Numbered from the stretch's first letter, positions 7,689 through 17,479 are shown. The stretch: 64,000 nucleotides of DNA from Cyanobacteriota bacterium (GCA_022402445.1 JAKRSF010000012.1:1-64000); one strand, 5' to 3'. Translations and numbers: made by a program. Notes: generated by a model not told the origin, from the sequence alone.

Positions 7689-10600
7689 ATGGATAGTGCC
7701 ACGACCCAGAACACCACTCCCAGTTTGGAGGCGATCGCGCCTACGGTGGCCCGGTTGCGATCTCTGGTTCACCTAAGTATTCAGGATCAGTGGCGATCGC
7801 ACCTTGGGGATCTGGAGGCGGTCCCGGACGCGAATACGGCGCAAACCTGGCCCGTGGTGTCCTTAAATGATCGCGGCCACATTGCCTGGGACCGGGGCCG
7901 CAAGGTTCTGTGGCTGGCCCAGCGATTGACGGTGCCGATCGCGATCGGGGTAAAGCCCCTACCCATCGCGGAAGCCTATGGCCTTGCGGGTTGGACCATG
8001 GCCCTGGATCTGTGCTGGTGGGCGGAGGACGCGCAGATTTTTGTCAATGGCGCGCTGGCCCAGCCGGGGGATTTGTTTGATGCGTTTTGTCAGCTTCCTT
8101 TGGGGACGGCCCAACCGGGGGCGGTGCTGGATTTGGCGATTCGCCTCGAAAGTCCCGGCCACGATGATGGCGCTTTAGTGAGAAGCCAATGGCAATTCAG
8201 GGCACCGGAAACCGCGATCGCCGATCCGGGCCTGCTGGCGGCGGAATTGGTGACGATCGCCACGTACCTCGATCGCCCGCTGGATGATCCAGACCGCCCA
8301 GAACCTGAGACCTTGATGGACGCGATCGCCGCGATCGCCTGGGAAGCGCTGCCGAATCGTGAGATTTTCGATCAATCGCTCCAGGGCTGCCGCGATCGCC
8401 TGTTGGCCGCCGGTTGGGGCACGTTTTTGCGGCAGCGCACCCTGCGGCCCGTCGGCCATGCTCACCTAGATATGGCGTGGCTGTGGCCCCTGGCGGACAC
8501 CTGGACAGCGGCGGAACGCACGTTTACGTCGGTCCTCAATCTGCTCGATGAATTTCCCGAGGCGACCTTTTGCCATTCCAGTCCGGCCCTATTTGAATGG
8601 CTCGAAATCAACCGCCCGGAGTTATTTGAGCGGCTACAGGATGCGATCGCGGCAGGGCGGTTCGAGATTGCGGCGGGCCTGTGGGTGGAACCGGAGTTGA
8701 ATTACATTGGTCCGGAGGCGATCGCGCGACAAATCCTCTACGGCCAGCGCTATAGCCAAACCAAATTTAAAGACCAAGACGGCAATCCCATTGAGCAGCG
8801 CATTGCCTGGTTACCGGACACCTTCGGTTTCTGTCAGCAACTGCCCCAGTTTTTAAAATTGGGCGGCATTGATTATTTCTGTACCCAAAAGCTCCGTTGG
8901 AATGACACGACAAGCTTTCCCCATGGAGCCTTTTGGTGGGTTGCCCCCGACGGCACTCGGGTTTTGGGCCTCACCCTGCCGCCCATTGGCACGGACACGG
9001 ACGCGATCGCCATGGCGACCCACGGGGCGGACTGGGAAGCGCAAACGGGCCTGCGGGAAAGCCTTTGGCTACCGGGCATGGGGGATCACGGCGGCGGCCC
9101 CACCCGGCAAATGTTGCAAACGGCGCGCCGCTGGGCCGCTTCAGATCTCTTTCCCCGCGTGGAGTGGGGGACGGCCCTGGCCTATGGCGATCGCGTGCAG
9201 ACCTCCCCCCTAGCGGCCCAATTCCCCGAATGGCAAACGGAACTTTATCTAGAGTTCCATCGCGGTTGCTACACCACCTATGGCCGCCAAAAACTCGCCA
9301 ACCGCCACACGGAATCATTACTCTATGGGGCGGAATTGTGGATGAGTTTGAGCGCGATCGCCCAGGAATTTATTGAAACACAGTCAGAGCAAAAAGAAGC
9401 GGAGCTAAACCGCGATTGCGCCGACCTGGAAGCCGCCTGGAAAAAAGTGCTTTTAAATCAATTCCATGACATCTTGCCCGGTTCCGCCATCCCAGCGGCC
9501 TATGAGGATGCCGATCGCGACTGGGCGATCGCAACAAACCTGGGTCAAAAAGTTTTAGATCGTGCCTTGAATCGCCTAGCTAGTTTGATTGATCGCCCCA
9601 CGCCGCCCCAACCGGACGCGATCGCACACGTTCTGTTCAATGGCCTCGGACGCGATCTCCCTGCCGTCGTGGCCCTGCCGGTTCCGAAGGGTGGCCCCTG
9701 GCGAGCGGTCACTCAAGTAAAAAACGAAAATCTCCCTTGTCTGAGTCAGCCCCACCGCGATCGCGCGGGCCAGGATCATCTCCTTGTGGCGGTGCCCAAG
9801 ATTCCCGGCCTGGGCTATGGCTTGGTGTGGCTGATTCCCGAGGCGGAAACCGCAGAAATCGGCCCAAATTCCTCCGCAGTCCGCAGCCACGAGACCGAAA
9901 ACGCCTTTTATCTCGAAAATGAACACCTGCGAATTGCCATTGATCGCCAGACGGGCCATCTCATTGAACTGTGGGAATTGCCGCGCGATCGCCAAGTCCT
10001 CGCCGCCCCCAGCAACGTCCTCGAAACCTTCCGCGATCGCGGCCAATATTGGGACGCCTGGAACATTGATCCCAACTACGAACAGCATCCCCTCGCGCCG
10101 CCAAAATGCCGAGCCGTCACCTGGGGCGATCGCGGCCCCGCCCGATGTGAGGTGCGCGTTACCTATCGCTTCGGCCAGTCGGACATCGAGCAAACCTACC
10201 GCCTCGATGCCCACGGCCAGCGCCTCGACATCCACACCCGCGCCCACTGGCGGGAAACCCACGTCCTCCTCAAGGCGGCATTCCACTGGGCGGACCAGCC
10301 CGATCGCGCCACCTACGAAACCCCCGCCGGGGCGATCGCGCGGCCCACGGTGCCCCAAACCGATGCGGAACGCGCCCAGTGGGAAGTCCCCGGCCTGCGG
10401 TGGGGCGACCTATCCGGCGATCGCGGCGGCGTCAGCATCCTCGCCATCGGCAAACACGGCTACGATGCCCGCCCCGGTCGGATGCGCCTGTCCCTGCTGC
10501 GCGGCTCCGTCTGGCCCGATCCCAACGCCGATCGCGGCGACACGGAATTTATCTACGGCCTCTTCCCCCACGGCGGCGACTGGCGCACCGGCACCGTAGC

Positions 10601-10955
10601 CCAAGCCCTCGATCTGGATCAGCCCATCCGCGCGATCGCCCTCCCGACCGCTCCCAGTGCTTCCAACTCCCCCCTACCGCCCGAAGCATCTTTACTAACC
10701 ATCGCCCCCGCCAACTTGATCACCCTGGCCCTCAAACCCAGCGAAGATGCGCCCCACCGCTGGATCTGGCGCGGCCATGACGCCACCGGCCAAGGGGGCA
10801 CCCTCCAACTGGGGGGCTGGCTCGGGCAACGGCTGACCCTGGGCGATCGCCTCAATCTATTGGAAGCACCTTTGGACGCGGCCCAAGGGGATGACGGCGA
10901 TCGCGCGATCGTCCGCCCCTGGGAGATTGTGACCCGCGCCCTGGAGATGCCCTAG
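7689..10955 (+). CDS. GH38 alpha-mannosidase
   Basis: 1088 residues. The GH38 catalytic motifs are present: HLDMAWLWP (about 259-267; His and Asp are zinc ligands), LPDTFGFCQQLPQ (about 375-387; the Asp matches the catalytic nucleophile) and MGDHGGG near 465 with another zinc-ligand His. The segment up to residue 250 is a beta-rich N-terminal domain and the region after 600 is the usual beta-sandwich. Bacterial members hydrolyse alpha-mannosides, probably in the cytosol as no signal peptide is seen. The ATG at 7689 is used. A weak hairpin CCCCAA/TTGGGG follows the stop (10961-10983). No sugar transporter is nearby. Confidence 0.92.
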   Translation: MDSATTQNTTPSLEAIAPTVARLRSLVHLSIQDQWRSHLGDLEAVPDANTAQTWPVVSLNDRGHIAWDRGRKVLWLAQRLTVPIAIGVKPLPIAEAYGLAGWTMALDLCWWAEDAQIFVNGALAQPGDLFDAFCQLPLGTAQPGAVLDLAIRLESPGHDDGALVRSQWQFRAPETAIADPGLLAAELVTIATYLDRPLDDPDRPEPETLMDAIAAIAWEALPNREIFDQSLQGCRDRLLAAGWGTFLRQRTLRPVGHAHLDMAWLWPLADTWTAAERTFTSVLNLLDEFPEATFCHSSPALFEWLEINRPELFERLQDAIAAGRFEIAAGLWVEPELNYIGPEAIARQILYGQRYSQTKFKDQDGNPIEQRIAWLPDTFGFCQQLPQFLKLGGIDYFCTQKLRWNDTTSFPHGAFWWVAPDGTRVLGLTLPPIGTDTDAIAMATHGADWEAQTGLRESLWLPGMGDHGGGPTRQMLQTARRWAASDLFPRVEWGTALAYGDRVQTSPLAAQFPEWQTELYLEFHRGCYTTYGRQKLANRHTESLLYGAELWMSLSAIAQEFIETQSEQKEAELNRDCADLEAAWKKVLLNQFHDILPGSAIPAAYEDADRDWAIATNLGQKVLDRALNRLASLIDRPTPPQPDAIAHVLFNGLGRDLPAVVALPVPKGGPWRAVTQVKNENLPCLSQPHRDRAGQDHLLVAVPKIPGLGYGLVWLIPEAETAEIGPNSSAVRSHETENAFYLENEHLRIAIDRQTGHLIELWELPRDRQVLAAPSNVLETFRDRGQYWDAWNIDPNYEQHPLAPPKCRAVTWGDRGPARCEVRVTYRFGQSDIEQTYRLDAHGQRLDIHTRAHWRETHVLLKAAFHWADQPDRATYETPAGAIARPTVPQTDAERAQWEVPGLRWGDLSGDRGGVSILAIGKHGYDARPGRMRLSLLRGSVWPDPNADRGDTEFIYGLFPHGGDWRTGTVAQALDLDQPIRAIALPTAPSASNSPLPPEASLLTIAPANLITLALKPSEDAPHRWIWRGHDATGQGGTLQLGGWLGQRLTLGDRLNLLEAPLDAAQGDDGDRAIVRPWEIVTRALEMP

Positions 10956-10985
10956 GGTTACCCCAAAGAAATTTGCCTTGGGGGG

Positions 10986-11014
10986 TTGCAACTTTCCGAG
11001 GATCGCGTTATCTT
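10986..11014 (+). promoter_or_regulatory. Sigma70-type promoter of tRNA-Met(i)
   Basis: TTGCAA (10986-10991) and TATCTT (11009-11014) are separated by exactly 17 bp and end 12 bp before the tRNA 5' end, a good spacing for a housekeeping promoter driving the tRNA. Confidence 0.65.
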
Positions 11015-11026
11015 CAATAGGCGCGA

Positions 11027-11103
<77 letters not shown>

Positions 11104-11113
11104 GTTCACAGCC

Positions 11114-11139
11114 TTGACCGGTTTGTTGTGACCGGTCAA
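11114..11139 (+). other. Perfect 9-bp hairpin after tRNA-Met(i)
   Basis: TTGACCGGT (11114-11122) and ACCGGTCAA (11131-11139) pair perfectly around an 8-nt loop just 3' of the tRNA. It may be a processing or pausing structure ahead of the terminator. Confidence 0.6.
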
Positions 11140-11145
11140 ACCACG

Positions 11146-11177
11146 AAAAGCCCACTCACCCCCCGAGTGGGCTTTTT
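11146..11177 (+). terminator. Rho-independent terminator of tRNA-Met(i)
   Basis: AAAAGCCCACTC pairs with GAGTGGGCTTTT around a short C-rich loop and ends in a run of five T: a textbook intrinsic terminator. The A-tract on the other side makes it potentially usable by transcripts from dtd on the opposite strand too. Confidence 0.88.
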
Positions 11178-11213
11178 GCATGGGATTTTTTGCCTCGTTT
11201 TTCTATTGACGGG

Positions 11214-11666
11214 CTAGCGATCGCGGTCAATCACCAGGGTCACGGGGCCATCATTGACCAGTTCAACGGCCATGGACGCCCCGAAGCGCCCCGTCGCCAC
11301 CGTCAGGCCACTGCCCCGCAGGATTTCTACAAATTGGTCGTAGAGGCTTTCGGCGCGATCGCCCGGAGCGGATCCCGTAAAATCCGGCCGTCGCCCCTTG
11401 CGGCAGTCCCCATAGAGGGTGAACTGACTCACCGCCAAAATTGCGCCGCCGATCTCCGTCACCGACCGGTCAAACTGGCCCTTCGGGGTGGATTCATCGG
11501 GAAATAGCCGCAGATCCAAACATTTGCGCGCCATCCAGTCCAACTCCGCCCCCGTGTCCGTCGGCGCGATCGCAATCAGCAGCACCAGCCCCCGACCGAT
11601 CACCCCCACCGTCTCCCCCGCGATCGTCACCGACGCCGATCGCACCCGCTGCACCACCAAGCGCAT
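11214..11666 (-). CDS. dtd: D-aminoacyl-tRNA deacylase
   Basis: 150 residues, the normal DTD length. [15 protein letters not shown] at the N-terminus, SQFTLYGD in the middle and the C-terminal NDGPVTL supply the two conserved active-site loops (SQFTLx and the GPxT-type motif). The enzyme removes D-amino acids from mischarged tRNAs in the cytosol. It converges on the initiator-tRNA terminator and has no same-strand partner. Confidence 0.93.
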   Translation of the reverse strand: MRLVVQRVRSASVTIAGETVGVIGRGLVLLIAIAPTDTGAELDWMARKCLDLRLFPDESTPKGQFDRSVTEIGGAILAVSQFTLYGDCRKGRRPDFTGSAPGDRAESLYDQFVEILRGSGLTVATGRFGASMAVELVNDGPVTLVIDRDR

Positions 11667-11821
11667 CCCCTAACCCTCCACCATCCATCAACGCCCCATC
11701 ACCTGATCGACCGACCCAAGCCATGGACCCGATCGCAGGGCCAAACTGTTCAGCATCCTCTGAGACAATGGGCAAGCCCTCCGGCCCCGTTTCCCTGCCG
11801 TTGCTGAATTGAGCCGCGCCC

Positions 11822-12787
11822 ATGAAAGTCTACCGTCCCGTCGTTCCGGCAAAAGTCAACCTCTACCTGGAAATCATTGGCGATCGCCCCGACGGTTTCC
11901 ATGAACTGGCGACGATTTTCCAAAGCATTGACCTGCACGATCGCGTCACCGTGCGATCGGCCCCGTCCGGCATCATCCGCGTCCGCTGCGACCACCCCGA
12001 CGTGCCCGAGGACGCCACCAACCTGGCCTACCGCGCCGCTGCCCTAATGGCGGAGCGATTCCCGGCGGCCTTTTCTAAATATGGCGGCGTCGATCTAGAA
12101 ATCGAAAAGCGCGTCCCCGTGGCGGCGGGCCTTGCGGGCGGTTCCGCCAATGGCGTCGCGGCCCTGGCGGGGGTGGACCTGCTCTGGGAACTGGGCCTGA
12201 CCCGGGCGGATCTGTGCGATTTGGCGGCGGAATTGGGCTCCGATCTGCCCTTCTGCGTCCTCGGGGGCACGGCGTTGGCGACGGGGCGCGGCGAACTGCT
12301 CGATCCGCTGCCGGATGTGCAGGGGGTGTGGACGGTCCTGGGGAAATATCGCAGCATTGGCGTTTCGACCCCCTGGGCCTACAAAACCTACCGCGATCGC
12401 TTCGGGGCGGACTATGCGCGCACGGCGGCGGAACTGAAGGCGCGGCGGCAGGCGGCGAAATCCGGCGAAATGGTCCAGGCGATCGCGCGGTTATCTAAAG
12501 GCGATCGCGACGCCCTGCCCGTCCTGGCCGCCCTGATGCGCAACGATTTTGAAAAGGTGGTCCTGCCGGAATATCCCGCGATCGCCACCCTGCGGGACAC
12601 CCTCGCCGAAGCCGCCCCCCTCGGAGCCATGATGTCCGGCTCCGGCCCCACGGTCTTTGCCCTCGCCCCCAGCCACGACGAAGCCGAAGCCATCCGCGAT
12701 CGCGCCCAAAGCCGCCTAGGGGATCAAGATCTCGACTTTTGGATCGCCCCCTTCCGGTGCAGCGGCATCGGCCTTGATCCCGCCTGA
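11822..12787 (+). CDS. ispE: 4-diphosphocytidyl-2-C-methyl-D-erythritol kinase
   Basis: 321 residues. GHMP-kinase signature VPVAAGLAGGSANGVAAL at about 99-116 binds ATP phosphates; PAKVNLYLEI at the N-terminus and the C-terminal GAMMSGSGPTVFAL complete the three GHMP motifs. IspE phosphorylates CDP-methylerythritol in the MEP pathway, the isoprenoid route feeding carotenoids, phytol and quinones in cyanobacteria. Start ATG at 11822 fits similarity from the first residue. Followed after 120 bp by clpP on the same strand. Confidence 0.95.
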   Translation: MKVYRPVVPAKVNLYLEIIGDRPDGFHELATIFQSIDLHDRVTVRSAPSGIIRVRCDHPDVPEDATNLAYRAAALMAERFPAAFSKYGGVDLEIEKRVPVAAGLAGGSANGVAALAGVDLLWELGLTRADLCDLAAELGSDLPFCVLGGTALATGRGELLDPLPDVQGVWTVLGKYRSIGVSTPWAYKTYRDRFGADYARTAAELKARRQAAKSGEMVQAIARLSKGDRDALPVLAALMRNDFEKVVLPEYPAIATLRDTLAEAAPLGAMMSGSGPTVFALAPSHDEAEAIRDRAQSRLGDQDLDFWIAPFRCSGIGLDPA

Positions 12788-12907
12788 ACCTAGAGGAATT
12801 CCATGGGCCGGTTCCCCGCATTGGCCCCCATCCCCAGCCATTCCCCCCACTCGCTACAATAGGGTCTACAATCACGAACCCTTGCAGGACACAGGCCAGA
12901 TAGACGC

Positions 12908-13489
12908 ATGATCCCAACGGTTATCGAGCAATCCGGTCGCGGCGAACGCGCCTTTGATATCTACTCCCGACTCCTGCGCGAGCGCATTGTCTTTCTGGGC
13001 ACCCAGGTCGATGCCGACGTGGCCAACTCGATCGTGGCGCAACTGCTGTTTCTGGACGCGGAAGACCCCGAGCAGGATATCTATCTATACATCAACTCCC
13101 CCGGCGGCTCCGTCACGGCGGGCATGGGCATCTATGACACCATGAAGCACATCCGCCCCAATGTCTGCACGATCTGTGTGGGCTTGGCGGCGAGCATGGG
13201 GGCCTTTTTGCTGAGCGCCGGGGCCAAGGGGAAGCGCATGAGCCTGCCCAACTCGCGCATTATGATCCACCAGCCCCTCGGCGGTGCCCAGGGTCAGGCG
13301 ACGGATATCGAAATCCAAGCGAAGGAAATCCTCTACCACAAGCAAAACCTTAATCGCTTGCTGGCGGAGCACACGGGCCAACCCCTCTCGAAGATTGAGG
13401 AGGATACGGAGCGTGACTTTTTCATGTCCGCCGAGGAGTCCCGCCAATATGGCTTGATTGATCAGGTGATCGAGCAGCGTCCGGCCTAG
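12908..13489 (+). CDS. clpP: ATP-dependent Clp protease proteolytic subunit
   Basis: 193 residues. The serine-protease triad is intact: Ser96 in GLAASMGAF, His121 in MIHQPLGG and Asp170 near TERDFFMS, so this is a catalytic ClpP rather than a ClpR-type inactive subunit. It forms the tetradecameric chamber that degrades substrates fed by ClpC or ClpX. Two TACAAT-like -10 sequences lie 45-60 bp upstream of the ATG. Cyanobacteria usually carry several clpP genes; which paralogue this is cannot be told from sequence alone. Confidence 0.95.
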   Translation: MIPTVIEQSGRGERAFDIYSRLLRERIVFLGTQVDADVANSIVAQLLFLDAEDPEQDIYLYINSPGGSVTAGMGIYDTMKHIRPNVCTICVGLAASMGAFLLSAGAKGKRMSLPNSRIMIHQPLGGAQGQATDIEIQAKEILYHKQNLNRLLAEHTGQPLSKIEEDTERDFFMSAEESRQYGLIDQVIEQRPA

Positions 13490-13613
13490 GATTTTTCAGC
13501 AAATTATGGCGCGATCGGTGGGGTTCCCGCGATCGCGGTTGGGGGGGTGGTCGTTAGCGCGATCGCCCCTTTATTTTTTAAATTAATGTGGTGGTCAGCA
13601 ACCCCAACTCACC

Positions 13614-13937
13614 ATGATTTGGACCTATCGAGTTTTCCGCGATCGCCAAGGCCGTTACTCGATCCGTGAAGTATTTTGCGAAGGAGATAGCACAATTATC
13701 AACTATGACAAAACGCCCGTTTCGCTCATGGGCGCTTCCTTGGAAGAACTCATGCAACTGGTTCAATGGTTTAAGGAAGCATTTGATTTACCGGTCCTAT
13801 CCCTTGAAAGCATTGACGAGCAACTAGCTATTCATGAAGCTCAACCATCCCCAGATTACCGCGACGGTCTTTCCATCGATCAAGTTATGGCTGAACTGGC
13901 TGCTGATTCAGAAACCCTCAACCATAATCAATCTTGA
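13614..13937 (+). CDS. Hypothetical small cyanobacterial protein
   Basis: 107 residues, function not recognised. Starts MIWTYRVFRDRQGRYSIREVF, continues with the segment YDKTPVSLMGASLEELMQLV, and ends in an acidic helix-prone tail. The layout resembles short single-domain proteins common in cyanobacteria. More AT-rich than its neighbours. It lies 124 bp after clpP; the gap is HIP1- and G-rich with no clear terminator. Confidence 0.65.
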   Translation: MIWTYRVFRDRQGRYSIREVFCEGDSTIINYDKTPVSLMGASLEELMQLVQWFKEAFDLPVLSLESIDEQLAIHEAQPSPDYRDGLSIDQVMAELAADSETLNHNQS

Positions 13938-14007
13938 TTAGGTTATGCCATCGATTCATGAAAACGTGCGGGAAGCTTAGTCATTGTAGGAAAATCGAAG
14001 GCTTACG

Positions 14008-14679
14008 ATGGGAGCTTGCGTAATTTTGCCCATGAATATGTCGCTCCGCGATCGCTGGTGGAAGACCTGGCAAGCTCTGGACGTTGAGGATTCAGTCCGA
14101 GCAAACCTAGAGCAAACCTATGGGGACTTGGTGGCGCGCTACGGGGAGCCCCATCGCCACTACCACACGGGGCAGCATCTGATGGAATGTTTTGATCGCT
14201 GGGATCGGGGGCGATCGCGGGTGGCGGATCCGGGGGCGTTGGAGTTGGCCCTTTGGTTCCACGATGGCATCTATGATCCGCACCGTTCGGACAATGAAGC
14301 CCGCAGTGGGGCGTGGATGGCGGCGGTGGCGATCGCGGCGGGGGTGGAGGCGCGGCGGGTGGCGTGGGCGGTGGAGGCGATCGCGGCGACGGCCCATGGC
14401 ATGGCTGAACCGCAGGACAGGGCCGTGGGGTTACTGTTGGATTTGGATCTAGGGATTTTGGCGGCGGCGCGCGATCGCTTTGATGAATATTGCCAACAAA
14501 TTCGCCGCGAATATGACTGGGTTCCAGACGAGGTTTATCGCCCTAAACGCCGTCAAATTTTGCAGGGGTTTTTGGAGCGTCCCGCCATTTTTTGGACGCC
14601 GGAACATCGCGATCGCCATGAGGCCCAGGCGCGGGATAATTTGCAGCACGCGATCGCGGATTTGATGGGAACGTGCTAG
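14008..14679 (+). CDS. HD-superfamily predicted metal-dependent phosphohydrolase
   Basis: 223 residues. RHYHTGQHLMECF supplies the first histidines and LALWFHDGIYDP the HD doublet; ATAHGM and LLDLDLGIL follow in the order seen in the COG4339 HD-like family. These proteins are predicted metal-dependent hydrolases whose substrate is unknown; homologues are sometimes misnamed 'NMDAR2C subunit'. The ATG at 14008 has GAAGG about 8 bp upstream; a second start at 14032 is possible. The 3' end overlaps the convergent cobalamin adenosyltransferase gene by 4 bp. Confidence 0.8.
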   Translation: MGACVILPMNMSLRDRWWKTWQALDVEDSVRANLEQTYGDLVARYGEPHRHYHTGQHLMECFDRWDRGRSRVADPGALELALWFHDGIYDPHRSDNEARSGAWMAAVAIAAGVEARRVAWAVEAIAATAHGMAEPQDRAVGLLLDLDLGILAAARDRFDEYCQQIRREYDWVPDEVYRPKRRQILQGFLERPAIFWTPEHRDRHEAQARDNLQHAIADLMGTC

Positions 14680-15833
14680 AAATCTACCCCGCGCTTTAGA
14701 TCCACACCCTTTTCCGCATAGTGCTTGTGGCAAACCATCTCCGAATGGACACTCGCAAGGCCGAAATAGGCGGGGATATTGTGGCAGCGGCCCGTGATCA
14801 CCACCTCCGTATCCTTGGGTTTGCGGATCAAATCCTGAACGATCGCGTCCCCATCCAATAGCTCCAAATCCACCGTCGGGTTCAGTTCATCCAGAACGAT
14901 GGTTTTGTAGAGGCCCGACGCGATCGCGGCCCGAGCAATCTCCCAGCCCCGTTCCGCCTCGATGTAATCCAACGGCTGCTGCTGACCGCGCCACACGATC
15001 GCGTCCCGGCCACAGCGGTGATGATCCACCAAATCCGGGTAGCTCTGCTGCAACGCCGCGATCGCCGCATCCTCCGTGTAGCCGCTGCCCCCCTTGAGCC
15101 ACTGCAAAATCAAGACCCGGTGGGAGCGATCGCGGTCAATCCCCCGACCGATCGCCTGCAATGCCTTCCCCAGGGCGCTCGTGGACTTCCCCTTGCCCGC
15201 CCCCGTATAGATCTCGATGCCCGCCCCGCCAATGTCCGCCTGGGTCGCCTGGGGGCGCATCTCCGAATGGAGGTCACAAATCTCTAACAATTCCGGCGGC
15301 GCACTGCGGCCCGTCACGATCGCTTCCAGTTCCGGCGGCTTATTTTTCAGGGTTTTGACCACCTCCTCGATCGGCAGCAGCCCCAAATCCAGCACCGGAT
15401 TGAGTTCATCGAGCACCACCACGGAATAGAGGCCCGACGCGATCGCCCCCTTCGCCACATCCCAGCCCCGGCGCGCCTCCTCGCGATCGAACTTTTGAAT
15501 CTCATCCGGGCCAAAAAACTCCGCCCGCCCCGTCCGCACCTGGTCAATCAAGTGCGGAAAACCCTGTTGCAGCGCCGCGATCGCCCCATCCTCGTCATAA
15601 TCGCGCCCCGGCCCCTTCAAAAAACGCAGCAGCAGCACCCGGCTCAGGGAATTACTCTCAATCCCCAACCCAATCGATCGCAGCACCACCCCCAACGCCG
15701 CCTGGGACTTTCCTTTGCCCGCCCCGTCATAGACATGGATCTGGCCGATCGCGCGATCGTCCCGCGCCTGAGCCGTCCGAATCCCAATCCCATTCCGCGT
15801 CGCCATCCGCATGACCCAAAACCCCCGCCCCAA
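14676..15833 (-). CDS. Tandem cob(I)alamin adenosyltransferase (CobO/BtuR, two domains)
   Basis: 385 residues made of two CobO/BtuR-type P-loop domains. Domain 1 (about 30-195) has GAGKGKSQAALG, LRFLKG and VVLDELNPVLDLG; domain 2 (about 205-385) has GAGKGKSTSALG, LQWLKGG and IVLDELNPTVDLE. Single-domain CobO is about 190-200 residues and adenosylates corrinoids to give adenosylcobalamin or an intermediate of its synthesis. Both P-loops and both DELNP motifs look intact, so both halves may be active. The true start may be MRMAT or later, since the first residues are not conserved. Confidence 0.88.
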   Translation of the reverse strand: MGRGFWVMRMATRNGIGIRTAQARDDRAIGQIHVYDGAGKGKSQAALGVVLRSIGLGIESNSLSRVLLLRFLKGPGRDYDEDGAIAALQQGFPHLIDQVRTGRAEFFGPDEIQKFDREEARRGWDVAKGAIASGLYSVVVLDELNPVLDLGLLPIEEVVKTLKNKPPELEAIVTGRSAPPELLEICDLHSEMRPQATQADIGGAGIEIYTGAGKGKSTSALGKALQAIGRGIDRDRSHRVLILQWLKGGSGYTEDAAIAALQQSYPDLVDHHRCGRDAIVWRGQQQPLDYIEAERGWEIARAAIASGLYKTIVLDELNPTVDLELLDGDAIVQDLIRKPKDTEVVITGRCHNIPAYFGLASVHSEMVCHKHYAEKGVDLKRGVDF

Positions 15834-16004
15834 ACAAGCAAAACCCTAGCACCGGCGCAGCCAATGCAGGGCCGATTGTACCCGATGGCTTCGACCCCCA
15901 TGGACACCCTCGGTAAGATTAATGGGAAAGTTGATTCATCCGCCGATTCCCCTCCGTTCACGCCCACCCCACGCCATTCCCTCGGTCAATCCCGGAGTTA
16001 AACC

Positions 16005-16574
16005 GTGATTCTCCCCATCCCTACCGTTGTTTCCCAGATTCTTTTCCTGATCGTCAGCGTCGCGATCGAAGCCCAAATCTTTGTGCGGCGCGGTCGCATG
16101 GGCCACCGCCGCAGTATTGAATACGCCCTGGCCATGGAACTGCTGGTCCTGTGCCTGGGCTGGACATTTTTCTTCATTGCCCTGGATTTGATTCCCCTCG
16201 ACACCCGCCTCGCGATCGTTCAACTGATCCTGCTGGGGGTCTGGAGCGAACCGCTCAATGCCTGGACTTTTCTGGCCTTGCTCCTGTCCTTCTTCGTGGC
16301 CCTAGAGCTCAAAACCCTCTCGGTGCAGGTGCTGGACTTTTGGCTGGCGGAATCTACGACCACCGCCGCCCCGGTGGGGGATTTGGTGGACGGTAGCTCC
16401 CGGTTGATTGCTAAATTTACGGTAATTCCCGTTCAAACCTTCGTGCGGCGCTACCGCCAGGTGAAGTCCACCATTACGCGGGATGTGGTGCTCATTGCCC
16501 ATCTGCTGGCGAGCGCCCTCTGTTTGGGCCTGCTGGGGTTGCAGTCGTTGATGTTCTATTGGCCCCAGTCCTAG
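16005..16574 (+). CDS. fraC: FraC-like filament-integrity membrane protein
   Basis: 189 residues. The N-terminal segment QILFLIVSVAIEA followed by RRGRMGHRRSIEYA and a second hydrophobic block LLVLCLGWTFFFIAL resembles FraC, an integral membrane protein needed for cell-cell connection in heterocyst-forming filaments. Four hydrophobic stretches are visible. GTG start with GGAG upstream. Support comes mainly from context: a FraD-like gene and a FraE-like ABC permease follow on the same strand, the order seen in fraC-fraD-fraE. Assignment from recalled similarity, not a search. Confidence 0.72.
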   Translation: MILPIPTVVSQILFLIVSVAIEAQIFVRRGRMGHRRSIEYALAMELLVLCLGWTFFFIALDLIPLDTRLAIVQLILLGVWSEPLNAWTFLALLLSFFVALELKTLSVQVLDFWLAESTTTAAPVGDLVDGSSRLIAKFTVIPVQTFVRRYRQVKSTITRDVVLIAHLLASALCLGLLGLQSLMFYWPQS

Positions 16575-16725
16575 GGTTCGTGGGGTGTTTGGGGGCCACT
16601 TGGGGGTGGCGTGGGGCTGATTGGGGCCGCGATCGCGCATCTCCTCGATTTCCCCCTTGGCCCCCGGCAGTTCCGGTGTGGCCCCTGGCCCTTGACCGTG
16701 GTGATCAATTCAGTGGTGATCAATC

Positions 16726-17355
16726 GTGCAGCAAATTCTGACGGACTTTTGGGCCGCGATTAAACCGCCCCGCTTTTTTAGCTGGCAAAGCCTGCTGCTG
16801 GCGAGCGTGGTCATGTGGCTGGTGGCGGTGCTCGGGGGCATTTTCAATCCCGATGTGCGCCAGGGGGCAGCGACGTGGAGCTGGCTGCTGCTGACCTTGG
16901 GGGGCATTTTCTGGTCCCTCCAGAAGCGCCATGATCCGAAGGCTCCCCTGTGGCAGCAGCCGTTGATTGTGCGGGGGGTGTCCCTGAGCCCGTGGCTGGC
17001 GGGGGCGCTCACGTCGTCGTTTGTCTATCGGTTCCTGTCGAGGATTGAGGGCTATCCCCTCCAGCAGGCACTGTATTTGGCGATTTTGGTGTGGCCGCTG
17101 GTGTCGGCGCTGCTGTGGCTGGTGCCGGAATACATGGCTCCCGATCGCCTGGGATTGGAGGTGCCGCCGAAGCGCCGTCCGCAGTTGACGATTGTGCTGC
17201 TGTCCCATTTTCTGCTGTGTTTCTGGATCCGCTTTGGGTTCATGCTCTACGACTGGATTGGGCGCGATCCGGTGCTCCAGGCCCAGCTTGAGGGGCGGCA
17301 GTATCAGGTGTTTACGAACAGTATGTTTGTGGTGCCGTTGCAGCTTTTTCAATAG
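16726..17355 (+). CDS. fraD: FraD-like protein lacking the periplasmic C-terminal domain
   Basis: 209 residues. PPRFFSWQSLLLAS, LAILVWPLVSALLWLVPEYM and IVLLSHFLLCFWIRFGFMLY match the N-terminal membrane half of FraD (DUF5357), with about five transmembrane segments. Anabaena FraD is much longer (about 340 residues) and has a coiled-coil and periplasmic part that plugs septal junctions; here the protein stops soon after the last membrane helix. The 120 bp after the stop do not encode a recognisable continuation. GTG start at 16726. Probably cotranscribed with the flanking fraC- and fraE-like genes. Confidence 0.7.
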   Translation: MQQILTDFWAAIKPPRFFSWQSLLLASVVMWLVAVLGGIFNPDVRQGAATWSWLLLTLGGIFWSLQKRHDPKAPLWQQPLIVRGVSLSPWLAGALTSSFVYRFLSRIEGYPLQQALYLAILVWPLVSALLWLVPEYMAPDRLGLEVPPKRRPQLTIVLLSHFLLCFWIRFGFMLYDWIGRDPVLQAQLEGRQYQVFTNSMFVVPLQLFQ

Positions 17356-17479
17356 CTTTTTCAAGGGAAAGAATGGCGCGATGGTTGATGGGGTTAGGGA
17401 GTATCGTCATTTCCGTCGAGGACGGGACAATAAGGGCTTCAGGTCATTTTGACGACATCCCCTAGGGAGGTGAGGCGTG

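Noticed and set aside
9576-10358. 260-codon minus-strand frame within the GH38 gene
   Set aside because: Composition follows the opposite strand's codons; no recognisable domain and no ribosome site.
12908-13489. ClpR (inactive ClpP paralogue)
   Set aside because: Ser96, His121 and Asp170 are all present, so the catalytic form is favoured.
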